A stretch of 64,000 nucleotides of DNA, from positions 528,080,618 through 528,144,617 of the forward strand of contig CM046882.1 of assembly GCA_025667525.1 (NCBI GenBank), given 5' to 3'. The notes under the pieces were generated by a model. It was not told the origin of the DNA. It saw nothing but the letters and a program-made list of their open reading frames with translations, and made no database searches. The stretch is from Glebionis coronaria. Taxonomy: Eukaryota; Streptophyta; Magnoliopsida; Asterales; Asteraceae. Position numbers and translations under genes: made by a program. Shown piece by piece: positions 47,646 to 59,172 of this stretch; within the stretch, counting starts at the first letter, position 1, and each line of letters starts with the position of its first letter.

Positions 47646-50075
47646 TCAAGAGGTTGACACTTACATGAGGACTAATGATGTGATAGTGCAAAATCTTCAG
47701 CGGGAAATGGCCAACATGAAAGAAGATATGGTGAAACAAGGGAATGATCTTCGAGCCGATATGCGAAACTCTTTGGCAAGTCAAACGAATGACTTAAGGA
47801 ACATGATGGCTAGTTTCTTCCCAAGTAATCAAGCCTCTGGTTCGGGTTCTCTTCCGAGTAACACCGTTGCTAATCCAAGAGGGGAGATGAAAGCAATCAC
47901 CACTCGCAGTGGAAAAGGTTTAAAGGAACCCGAGCTTCCTACACCTACACCGGTGATTGTGACAAAGGAAAACGAGTCCCCTTCTCTAATTCCTCCAACT
48001 TCTACTTCTCCAAGTCCTCCACCTTCTAGTTCCACCCCTCCACCACCCAAGGATGAGAGTGATAATTCAATTCCAAAGCCTTCATCTCAACCCAATATAC
48101 CTTATCCCTCAAGGTTGAGAAAAGGGAAACTGAAGAACAAGGATGATATTCAGGTTTCTAACTTTTTTAAAATGTTTAAACAACTGAATTTCAATATCTC
48201 CTTTGCTGAGGCTCTAGCTCACATGCCCAAATATGCTAAAATGTTTAAAGATCTTCTCAGTGATAAGGAGAAACTTCTTGATATTGCTCAGACCCAACTT
48301 AATGAGAATTGCTCTGTAGTGCTCTTAAGGAAATTACCCACCAAACTTGGTGATCCGGGTCGTTTTTTTATTCCTTGCAACTTTCCCGGGGTAGAGAATT
48401 GTATGGCCCTAGCCGATCTAGGTGCTAGTATAAACTTAATGCCATTAAGTGTTTGGAAACAATTATCTCTACCTGAGCTAGTCCCCACACGAATGACATT
48501 GGAATTAGCTAACCGTACGGTTGCTTATCCGGTGGGGATAGACGAAGACGTCTTCGTTGGTGTCGACAAATTCACCTTTCCGACGGATTTTGTTGTCGTT
48601 GACTACGATATGGATCCTCGTGTTCCATTAATTGTTGGACGTCCATTCTTGAGGACCGGTCGCACTCTCATTGATGTAGCCGCGGGCGAATTAATCATGA
48701 GAGTTGGTGACGATAAAATCGTCTTCAACATGGGTAAACTTTCTAAGCAGCCTTCTGAAAACGAGAGTGTTAATTTCATTGACGTTCTTGATGAGGCTTG
48801 TGAAGAACATTTCAAAGACGCTTGTAAAAGTGGTTCTTCTTCTCTACCCATTGTTGAGACCGTTTCCTCTATTGCTCCATCACTAACTTCATTTGGAGAA
48901 AGTGATTTCATTTTGAAAGAATTTGAAGCAACTTTGGGAGATGTGGACATGCAATATGAAGATTCTCCCTCCAATTGGGATGAAGAAATTCGTACCATTG
49001 AGAAACTTCTCAGTGAGGACCATATTTCTCCACCATCTCCTAAAGATATCTCTATCGATGAACCAAATTTGACTACGCCTTCCATCGAAAATACTCCGAA
49101 TTTAGAGCTTAAGGACCTACCGTCTCATCTCGAATATGTTTTCCTTGAAGAAAATAAGAAGTTACCCGTCATAATCGCAAAGGATTTGAAAGAAGACGAA
49201 AAATCCCGACTTATCGCCGTGCTGAAGAATCATAAGAAAGCGATTGCTTGGAAAATCTCCGATATTCGTGGAATTGATCCTCACTTTTACACACATAAAA
49301 TTCTCATGGAGGACGACTTTAAACCCACTATTCAAAGCCAAAGAAGGGTGAATCCCAAGATCCATGACGTTATCAAAAAAGAGGTTATCAAACTTCTTGA
49401 TGCGGGAATTATCTACCCTATCTCGGATTCACCATGGGTTAGTCCTGTCCATTGTGTGCCTAAGAAAGGCGAAATCACCGTTGTGCCCAATGAAAACAGC
49501 GAGTTGATTCCTACTCGTCTCGTTACAGGGTGGAGAGTTTGTATAGACTATCGCAAACTCAATGATGCTACGAGAAAGGATCATTTTCCCCTTCTGTTTA
49601 TGGACCAAATGCTTGAACGTCTAGCGGGTAATGATTATTATTGCTTCTTAGACGGTTTATCCGGGTATTTTCAAATTCCCATCGATCACAAAGACCAAGA
49701 GAAAACCACATTCACTTGTCCTTATGGAACATTTGCTTATAAAAGAATGCCTTTCGGCTTATGCAATGCTCCCGGGACATTCCAAAGGTGTATGATGGCT
49801 ATCTTCCATGACATGGTTGAAGAAACTATGGAAGTCTTCATGGATGATTTCTCGGTCTATGGTGATTCTTTCTCTCATTGCCTTGCCAATTTGGAACACA
49901 TGCTTAAGTGGTGTGAAGTGGACCGTGCTAAAGTGGACATCATATCCAAATTACCTCCACCTTCAACCGTGAAGGGTGTGAGAAGTTTCCTTGGTCATGC
50001 GGGCTTCTATCGTCGATTCATTCAAGATTTCTCTAAAATCGCTTGCCCGATGACCCACCTCTTGGAAAAGATACT
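47545..50075 (+). pseudogene. Athila-type pol: protease and reverse transcriptase
   Basis: From the frameshift on, a linker with a coiled coil (IVQNLQREMANMKEDMVKQG) leads to MKAITTRSGK and Pro-rich sequence. The aspartic protease has ALADLGASINLMP and IVGRPFLRTGR (about 48340-48720); DLGAS in place of DSGAS is usual in this group. RT (about 49360-49920) has VCIDYRKLND, FLDGLSGYFQIPI, MPFGLCNAPGTFQRCM and VFMDDFSVYG, so the catalytic DD pair is present. Immediately after LKWCE the sequence jumps to VDRAKVD; the connecting 30 or so residues expected there are missing without loss of frame. A frameshift near 50070 ends the frame before RNase H. Confidence 0.85.
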
Positions 50076-51917
50076 CCCTTTATCTTTTCTAAAGAGTGTC
50101 TTGAATCCTTCAATCTTCTTAAGGACAAGCTAACTAAGGCACCGGTCTTGGTTACCCCTAACTGGGAGCTACCTTTTAAATTGATGTGTGATGCTAGCGA
50201 CTTTGCTATTGGAGCGGTTTTGGGCCAAAGAGTGAACAAACAATTCCAACCAATCCATTATGCTAGTAAGACAATGACGGGGACTCAATTACATTATACC
50301 ACTACCGAAAAAGAGCTTTTAGCTGTAGTGTATGCTTTTGAGAAGTTCCAGCCCTATCTTGTCCTTTCCACCACAATTGTCTATACCGACCATTCCGCGT
50401 TGAAGTACTTGTTGACTAAGCAAGATTCTAAGCCAAGACTTCTTTGTTGGGTTTTGCTCCTACAAGAATTTAATATTGAAATTCGTGACAAAAAGGGAGC
50501 CGAAAACCTAGCCACGGATCGTCTAAGTAGAGTTGAGGATCCTTATCAAGGGGATCATCCGAACCAAGAGATCAATGACTCTTTTCCCCTTGAGACCTTA
50601 ATGTCTATCAATTCCAATCTTGATGACACCCCGTGGTTTGCGGACATTGCAAACTACTTAGCGGGTGGAATTCTCAAGGAAGGGTTAACGTCCCAACAAA
50701 AGAAAAAGTTCTTTAAAAACATTGAACATTGTTTTTGGGACGACCCTTACCTTTTCAAACAATGTGTGGATCTTGTCATTCGTCGATGTGTTGATGGGCC
50801 GACAGCTTTACTAATCCTTGATGCTTGCCATAAAGGACCCACCGGTGGTCACTTTGGTCCCAATTACACCGCGAAGAAAGTATTCGACTCTGGATTTTAT
50901 TGGCCCACCATTTATCATGACACTCATGAAATGGTTAAACGTTGTGATGCTTTCCAAAGACAAGGCAAGATCACACATAAAGATGAGAAGCCTTAAAATT
51001 TCATACAAGAATGTGAAATCTTTGATGTATGGGGCATCGACTTTATGGGGCCACTTCCATCATCTAAAGGGAACAAGTACATCCTCGTAGCCGTTGACTA
51101 TGTATCAAAATGGGTTGAAGCTAAGGCTCTCCCTACGAATGATGCGAGGGTGGTTGTGAACTTTTTGAAGTAACTTTTTGCTCGATTCGGTGTTCCTCGT
51201 GCTATCATCAGTGACCGCGGGACTCATTTTTGCAATGATCAATTCGCAAGAGTCATGGCTAAGTATGGTGTCAATCACCGTCTTTCCACCGCCTATCATC
51301 CTCAAACAAATGGTCAAGCCGAGATATCTAACCATGGATTGAAGCGAATTCTTGAGCGTATTGTGGGAGAGCATCGTGCCTCGTGGGCTGATAAGTTAGA
51401 TGATGCTTTGTGGGCTTTCCGTATCGCTTATAAGACCCTGATTGGTTGTACACCTTATCGTCTTGTGTACGGGAAAGCATGCCACCTCCCTATCGAGCTG
51501 GAACATAAGGCATACAGGGCTTTGAAGTGGGCTAACTTCGACATCAACAAAGCCGACGATCTTTAGAATATTCAACTCAACGAGCTCAACGAACTAAGGA
51601 ATGAGGCTTTTGAGAACTCATTGATTTACAAGGAGAAGACCAAGATCATCCATGATTCAAGGATTAAGAACCGAGAGTTCCACGTTGGTCATCAAGTTTT
51701 ACTCTTTAACTCTCGGTTAAAGATCTTCTTGAGAAAGCTGAAGAGCCGCTGGTCTGGTCCATTCATCGTCGCCAAAGTCTTCCCATATGGCACCATTAAG
51801 CTTTCTCAGCCAAATGGGCCCAATTTTAAGGTGAATGGCCAGCGCGTGAAGTTGTACTTTGGTGAGGACATCTCTCATGAGATGATTCCATCCCTCACCA
51901 CGTTTCCCTTGAATTAG
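50076..51917 (+). pseudogene. Athila-type pol: RNase H and integrase with three stops
   Basis: One frame throughout. RNase H shows [31 protein letters not shown] and [10 protein letters not shown]. The integrase zinc-binding segment ([10 protein letters not shown]...CDAFQRQGK) is followed by an in-frame TAA at 50994. The core has D ([10 protein letters not shown]), D ([10 protein letters not shown]) and E ([16 protein letters not shown]), broken by TAA at 51171. A TAG at 51564 cuts the C-terminal part, which then reads FHVGHQVLLFNSRLK and SRWSGPFIV to the natural stop at 51917. No chromodomain is present, in keeping with Athila rather than chromovirus. Confidence 0.87.
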
Positions 51918-53042
51918 TTCTGGGTCGAGTCAGGCTCGTGACTCGGTTAACAAAAACAAGCGCTTCTCAGGAGGTAACCCGTTGATCTATCCTTTACCAT
52001 TTTCATAATAAGTGTAGGGGGAGCCCCGTATATGTTTGTTGTCTTGTTTTTTCTTCTGTGCAGGGATTAAAGCTTCAAAGATCCATTCTCGATAACTTTT
52101 GACAAACCGTGATCCCGTGTACCCGTCTTCCCGGTTCTATCCTAAACTGTCGTGATTCAATATTTCATATCTTATATGTTCACATTGAAATCACTATAGT
52201 TGTCCTTCCCTTAGCAAGATTTTAAACAAAGTGCACAATGTCATAAGTGTAGGGGAGTTTACTCCCACATGCTTAAACATTGAGGACAATGTTTATATCA
52301 AGTGTAGGGGGACTTCTATCGAAGTAAGTGGTCTTTTCCATGAATTTGTCCTCATTTTAATCGGAAAATTTGATTTTTCAACATTTTTCAAAATTTTTTA
52401 ATCTATTTTGGCCTACTAGTATAGTAGTATTTTCCTTTGCTATCGTTATTTACTTTCTTTGCTAGAATAAATTTTCAATTAAGTGGTTTTAAATTTTTCA
52501 AAGTCGTGAATATTTTGACTCAACCCAAGTTTACTTATCTAAGTTTACTCTAGCTAGTATCCTTAACGTGTTTAAGTCAAGTTTTGCTAGGCTTTTATAT
52601 AGGGAACTTTAAAACGCGAAAGTCTTAAAACGCGAAAGTCCCACTTTATTTTTAGCCTAAATAACTATCGAAATAAGTCAAACAATGCATCCCCATGATC
52701 ATTCAAGACAAAATTAAAATATAAGAGATACACATAGGAATAAGGGAGTCTAAGTGAATAATTGGGCCACGTGAGTTCGTGTTAGTTTGCTAGCTTATAA
52801 TAACAATGATCTCGTTTTTAAGCTTGGTTTGGGGAACATAAAACTTGAGGATGATGAACATTCATGACGGCCAAAACCCCAATGTAAGTCTTTGATTTCT
52901 TAACTTGTTTTGTTCTTTTAGTTTCCTTAGTATTTACTATTTAATAAAGGTCAAGGTGGGTTATTTATGATGGGAAATGTAATCTGTGCTTTGAAATTAA
53001 TGCATTGCATGAGGGCATTGCAATGGTCATGTGTAGGGGATT
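51918..53042 (+). other. 3' non-coding region of element 2 with repeated purine tracts
   Basis: No ORF, and in particular no env-like gene. GAGTCA...TGACTC just after the stop and GGAGGTAACCC match element 1. AAGTGTAGGGG-type tracts occur at 52010, 52245, 52300 and 53031. Stem-loops precede the last two: AAACATTGAGGACAATGTTT at 52275-52294 and CATTGCA/TGCAATG arms at 53003-53025. The last tract borders the 3' LTR. Confidence 0.7.
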
Positions 53043-54691
53043 TAATAAGTGTGAAAACACTTATCCTTTCACCACTTATTTCCAATAATAACAAGACCAA
53101 AACGTATATTTTATGTCGTAATAGTCGGAATTATGGGTGGTTTGTGTTTTTATTGTGTTTTAAGACCAAAAGATGAAAAAGGAAGAAAACACGGGCATTC
53201 GCGGGCTTTTATCGAAGAAAACGAGAAAAGACGAAGTCAAAAGATCAAGAGTGCAAAAAGAACGGAAGTCCAAAGCCTATTCTGAAGATTTATCGAAGAC
53301 AAAGTCTATAGACGGAAGTTTAATGAAGTCGAAGAACTCAAGTCTAATAGAAGAAGAAAATTATAAGACAAGTTCAATTTGTATCGACAAATCCCGAGAC
53401 GACGTTGAGAAAGACAAAGCATTTAAATCGAGTCGAGAAGAAAGAAAGAAGGAAGCAACACATGCACCTTCCCATCTTCTATAAATACCATTCTAAACAC
53501 ATTAGGAGGGTGGTTAGCTAGTTTATTTCTTTTTGTAGTTTTCATTTTAGAGAGGGAAAGTGTTTAACTTTCTCTCACAAAAACTTCATCTTTTCTTTCA
53601 AGTTTAAGTCTTATTTAATCTTTGTATTTGAGTTTCATTAATCAAAAAGTTCAATTTAATCTTTTAATCTTCAATCTTTTTCTTCCTTTGTTGATTTTAC
53701 TTTGATTTTGATCCGAAATTTTATTACAAAGTTCTTGATTTTGATGTTTTCGTGATTAGAAAGTTTATCTTTTTAATCCTATATAAGTTTTTATACGATT
53801 AAGCTTAAGGCTTGTTATGCTTTTTGGCTTATTTAGTATTTAGCTTATTTACCCTTTTTTAGTTTTCTTTAAAAGTTTCATCCTTTAAAAGTTAATCTTA
53901 TAAAGTTTGCTTATTTGGTGATTTGATAAGTTTTCCATTCGTAGCTTATTGAGTCTCCTTAATATTGGTCTTGTTGAGTTTTTGATAAGTGCTTATTGAA
54001 ATTTTGGCTTATTTTCATTTTCGGATTATTTGTGTTCCATCGCAATATTGAGGGTTTTACTCATTCCGACAGGCTGCTTGTGATCGCAATAACCCAAAGG
54101 GTTTTACTTTGCGATGAAGTGTTTTCATTCCCTTATTTCGATCGTGATTGCGATCGCTCATTGCGTTAGCACATTGCGACGGTATTAAGGTTACTTTAAG
54201 AAGAAGTGCTGACAAATTTTTGCTAGCCATATTCAGATCTGAGATTCCGATCTAACATTCAGATCTGAGATTCCGATCTAACATTCTGATCTGAGATTCC
54301 GATTTAACATTCAGATCTGAGATTCTAATCTAACATTCCGATCTAACATTCAGATCTAACATTCTGATCTAACATTCAGATCTGAGATTCCGATCTAACA
54401 TTCCGATCTGAGATTCCGATCTAACATTCAGATCTGTGATTCTGACAAGTTTGTTCAACATTCTGATAGGTGAAGTGTTATTCCGATAGAACAACATTGC
54501 GATGGTGTATTCCGATGGATTGAGTTTTAAGATCTAAATTTACTTGTTAAGTTTTTAATAAAATTACGTTTTAATTTCTAAAAATTGCACGCTTCCCGAA
54601 ATCTCTATTTTTACCAAGTGTTTTTCTAGTATTTTTTAGTTTAATTTTAAAAAGCTTTAATCTTACTCAACGACATTTATTTACTTTTTTT
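53043..54691 (+). repeat. 3' LTR of element 2, left part only
   Basis: Matches the 5' LTR through its TTCCGA array up to TTTACTTTT at about 54690, where the minus-strand copia LTR begins. The remaining 150 bases or so of the LTR are not in the window. Confidence 0.85.
54226..54445 (+). repeat. TTCCGATCTAAC array in 3' LTR of element 2
   Basis: Same unit as at 45640 but with different order and substitutions (ATTCTGATCT, ATTCAGATCTGAG), showing change since insertion. Confidence 0.85.
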
Positions 54692-55087
54692 TGTCCCTAA
54701 TATTATGATTGTAATACACGAATTAAAGAAAGAAAGGAAGATATGAGAAGAATTCTAGAGAGATAAAGTAGTGAGAGAAAGTAGAGAGAAATGGTTGGAA
54801 CTAGGTGAATGTTAGATTGAGAAGTGAGAAATACAAATGAACCAACACCCTTCCTAACATGCTAGGAAGGGTATATATAGTCCACCCACATGCGGGCTTC
54901 TTTATGGACTATATGGTTTGGGTCGGGCTTTCCTTTTGGGCTTTGGTTACTTATTAATGAACCTTAGCTTAAAGTTAAGCCCGTAATAACACGACTAATA
55001 TACTACCTATTACAACGTTCTAAAATACGATACATAATAAACATATGACCGAGCATTCTTGTTTGACTCAATATTTTGAGGCTAACA
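54692..55087 (-). repeat. 3' LTR of second copia element
   Basis: 396 bases; the minus strand begins TGTTAGCCTC and ends TAGGGACA (TG...CA). A TATATATA box at 54872-54879 is followed on the minus strand by a conserved-looking CCCTTCC stretch. Confidence 0.85.
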
Positions 55088-55105
55088 ATCTCCCCCAATG
55101 AGAGG
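55088..55105 (-). promoter_or_regulatory. Polypurine tract of second copia element
   Basis: The minus strand reads CCTCTCATTGGGGGAGAT just before the LTR. Confidence 0.75.
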
Positions 55106-57660
55106 TCATAAACCTTGGTCATTTAGGAAATTTGTAGAGATTACTAATCTCCCCATAAATGAGCCTTGAACGTGTAATCGTAGTCTTCTTCCTTCATGCT
55201 GTGATCTTTGAGCCTTTGTCGTTGTCTTTCGACTTTGTCTTTAAGCTTGAGATTTTCAAATCATCCTTGACTTGTCTTTGCCATCTTACGATCTTGTGTC
55301 TTCATCCACATGCTCACACTATTAATTGTTGAATATGTCTTTAGGCATGAGTATGTGGTTTCTGAATCATTGACTTTGCTGTGTACACCGTGATGCCACC
55401 TTCTCGAGACAAAACATAGACACGGACTGAATGGCTTTGACATTCGTCCTAAATCGGTAGCGTTTTACCTCCGGTCGGTGAAGACCGTTATACGATATTA
55501 AATATCGTACCTGTGATCAGGTAGATTCAATTAAGAATCTCCTTGACAGGGTTTCGCGGCTGTACTAGCCGTTCTCTTTACTCGATCGTCTCAAAGCAAG
55601 ACTGCGAACATAAAGAGTGAATCAATTGGATAGATATCCGCTTGATTAAAGTCGTCAATTCAAATTCTTGGAACAAGTTTGATTCTTAACGAATCTTACC
55701 ACTGTTGCTTTCCAGTTGACACAAGTTTGATTCATAAGAATCTCACAAGTCACCTACCGTAGCGCTGTTTGATGTTGACGCTAGAAGGATTTCCATTCGT
55801 CACTGTGAATATTAATGAATATCACTCTGAATGTTCTGGCAAGACCATAAAGATATTGCGTAGAAACCTGAAACGAGTTTGAATCAATTCAGAATCAAAC
55901 CACTGTTGCTTTTCAATTTTGCACATGTTCAAGTCATAAAGAATCTTGCATATGACCTACCACAGTGCTGTTTGATGTTAACACTGGAAGGATTTCCACT
56001 CATCATTGTGAATACTAAGTAGTATCACTCTGAGTGTTCTAGCAATATCGCAAGGATATAGCGTAGGACTCTGTTGATCTTCATCCGTGTGTCCTAACGA
56101 GATTTGATTGATCTCTTGGCTCTAGACTCTATTTGTGCACTTTTAGTGGTCGGAGGCTGGAGCAGATGCCACCTATTCAATATCAACTATCTCGGAGTGA
56201 GAAAGTCAATAGAAGTCGTGTTGATCTCCGTGACAATAAAACAAACTTCTTTTGAGAGAAGCCTGAGTAGCTAGGAAAGGGTTGTGCATACATCACTGGG
56301 TCCATGATGAGTTTGTCTTCATGATGAGTTGACCCGGTTTCTTCCTAAGTTGTATGGAGGGCTTCTTTCTTTAGACCCTTTATCCTTACATTTCTTTTTC
56401 ATTCTTCAACCCCTTCAATGCTTACCAATACATCATTACTAGCACCATGTTGTGATTGTTCCAGTGCTAGCATCAGTACTTAGTCAGCATTCTGCTACGT
56501 TCACATTCTACTCCATCTTTCCTAAGGACTTCTAATAATCTATTGGATTGTCCCTGGGAAGATCCCTCCGGTTCTGGTTGGATCATAGGACTTAAACCTA
56601 ACCACCCTTTTGACACCAATAACGTCGTGAATTATAGATGTTGTGGGTATTTGATCGTAACCATGAAAACCACTTTAAATTCTAACAAAGTGTTTGAAAA
56701 ACATTTAGCACCTTGCTAGTTTTGTCTTTTTAGAAATGCTCCCCCTTCACATGTGCATCGATAATCGAAAGTGTTTCGCACATGTAGGTAAGAGTTAAAG
56801 TGCTTGAGTCTTATATTAGATCACATTTTAATCACATTTTCTCCCCCTATCTCTAATATATAAAATCTTTTGATATTAGAGATACCAAATTTGATTAAAA
56901 TATATTTTGAAAAATAGTCTTGAAATCTCTGGGAGAAACATGTGTTAATCTTTTGCATGAAGCTAAAATGCTCCCCCTCAAAAATTGATCCAATTGAATT
57001 GTCATTGTGAGGATATGATCCACATTTCGCTTTTTGAGGATGGGAGTTGTTGAACACACAATTTTTGAAAGATTTTGAATATCATTGAAAAATTCTTGAA
57101 AAAATTGTGTTCAACGCTTTTTGAAAAATCAATTCTTTTTGTCGAAAAGTTTTTCTAAAGCATAAACTTGAGTTCATAGACTTTAAATGTCTTAACGAAT
57201 CCACTCAAGTGTAAGAAGATTTCTCTTCTTTTACTGAGGGTAAGGGTACTAAATCGTACACTCCCCCGTGAATATCGATCCGGGTTACAATCTGAAAGTG
57301 ATTACAAGCCATTGTGTTGAGCTCAAAACGTTGAATGTTTTGTGACTAGCTCAACCCGTGATAGATTGCTCTACCCGTTGTTTGGAAATATTGTCCAAAA
57401 TAGACAATTTCCTTATTAAAAGAAGAAATGACATGTTTTGAAAAATATTTACAACTTTCATTCGAGCTTTATGTACACACCCGTGTCGTTATTGAGCGAC
57501 ATTTCTAGGCACGTCCATATTATCGATACTGAAAGACATGTCGAGAAGAATATTTTTGGATTTTGAAAGATTTTTAATTTTGTGTTTTGCTTTTATGTGT
57601 TTTATATTTTTGTATTTTGCTTTTTCAAAGATATTTACAAGTTGATGTTTGATAGATAAA
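55106..57660 (-). other. Long non-coding 3' region of second copia element
   Basis: About 2.55 kb between the RNase H stop and the purine tract with no supported ORF on either strand. It includes a 200-bp tandem duplication and several CTCCCCC stretches (for example 56740, 56840, 56970, 57260), which read GGGGGAG on the element's strand. A former additional ORF cannot be excluded. Confidence 0.6.
55677..56078 (-). repeat. Direct tandem duplication, about 200 bp x 2
   Basis: ACCACTGTTGCTTT...GCTGTTTGATGTT...GGATTTCCA...CACTCTGA recurs with a spacing of about 201 bases. The copies differ at a moderate number of positions, so the duplication is older than the insertion or inherited by the family. 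Confidence 0.8.
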
Positions 57661-59172
57661 TCAAGCAGGCACCTTTGCCAGAATCTCCAGGTCTGCTGGA
57701 GTCAAACATCTCATACCAATTTGCCTAACGAAGTACTCAAACCTATCTTTCGACAGAGCTTTCGTAAACAAGTCGGCTAATTGGTAATCCGTTCCAACAA
57801 AGTATAATTCAACGATACCTCTTTCAACTTGTTCCTTTATGAAGTGGTATCTGACATCGATGTGCTTCGTGCGGGAATGCTGTACCGGATTGCAGGAGAT
57901 GGCTATGGCCGACTTTGAGTCACAGTACATAGGTACTTTATCAAAGTGGAAGCCATAATCCGTGAGTTGTGTTCTCATCCAAAGAACTTGAGCACAACAC
58001 ACAGATAGAGACACATACTCCGCTTCGGCTGATGAAAGTGACGTGCAATCCTGCTTCTTGGAAGACCATCCCTCAAGCTTATCTTGACCTAGAAATTGTG
58101 CACCACCAGAAGTACTTTTTCGTATATCAAGACACCCTGCATGATCAGAATCTGAATAGGCCGTTAGAAAGAAACCGGTTTCCCTCGGATACCAGAGTCC
58201 CAAATGAATGGTATTCTTGAGGTACCGAAAGATCCGTTTAACCTCCTTGAGGTGCTTTTCAGTGGGTCGTGCTTGATATCGTGCACAATAACATGTAGCA
58301 TGATGAATATCAGGTCTGCTTGTTGTCAAGTACATGAGGGAACCAATCATGGAACGATATCTCGTTTGATCGATGGCATTTCCCTCCAAGTCAGCATCTA
58401 GCGATGTGGTTGATAATGGTGTCCCAACGGGGTCACATGAAGTCATACCATGCTTTTTGATTATCTCTTGACAATACTTAGCTTGGTTTATAAAGATACC
58501 ACTTGGGGATTGGTGAACTTGAATTCCTAGAAAGAATTTTAGTTCGTCCATCATTGACATTTCAAATTTGCTGTGCATTACTTTTTCAAACCATTTTGAA
58601 AGTTTTGGGTTTATAGACCCGAAAATAATGTCATCAACATAAATTTGCACAAGCAAAATGTCATCCCCATATTTATAAGTGAAGAGAGTTAGATCGATGG
58701 AACCTTTTGAGAAACCTTTGGATACCAGATATTTCGAGAGCTCGTCGTACCACGCCCTTGGAGCTTGCTTGAGTCCATAAAGTGCTTTGTGGAGACGATA
58801 CACCTTGTCAGGATAATGAGGATTGACGAATCCTTCCGGCTGCGTGACATAGACTTCTTCCTTCAAAGGTCCGTTAAGAAACGCCGTCTTTACGTCCATT
58901 TGATAAACAGTGAATCCCTTATGTGCATCATAAGCAAGGAAAATCCTGACCGATTCCATGCGAGCAACTGGTGCAAATGATTCTTCAAAATCAATTCCCT
59001 CTTTATGGCCATACCCCTTAGCCACTAGCCTAGCTTTGTTCTTGATGATCGTGTTTTCTTCATCCATCTTGTTTTTCCAGATCCAATGAAGATTTAAAGG
59101 AGCCACATCGTATGGTTTGTCAACAAGTTCCCAGACTTTGAGTCTTTCAAATTGTTGAAGTTCATCCGTCAT
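57661..59172 (-). pseudogene. Copia reverse transcriptase and RNase H
   Basis: A 503-residue open frame. [67 protein letters not shown] and the catalytic [12 protein letters not shown]. RNase [21 protein letters not shown] and [12 protein letters not shown] carry the acidic residues, followed by [16 protein letters not shown] and ADLFTKALS; it ends at the stop at 57661. All motifs seem intact. It is separated from integrase by a one-base frame difference at 59169-59172, where the upstream stop and this frame's ATG overlap as ATGA. Because copia pol is one polyprotein, that overlap is best read as a frameshift mutation. Confidence 0.88.

Larger units (their letters stand above)
44454..54691 (+). 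mobile_element. Element 2: Athila-type Ty3/gypsy with gag-pol (interrupted 3' LTR)
   Basis: LTRs 44454-46227 and 53043-54691 enclose a primer-binding site, leader, gag, pol (protease, RT, RNase H, integrase) and a 1.1-kb non-coding region. DLGAS at the protease site and the pol layout fit the Athila group. No env-like ORF follows pol. Damage: a frameshift between gag and pol, a deletion in RT, a frameshift in RT-RNase H, and three in-frame stops in integrase. The 3' LTR is broken off at 54691 by a minus-strand copia element, so its remaining part lies outside the window. Confidence 0.85.
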
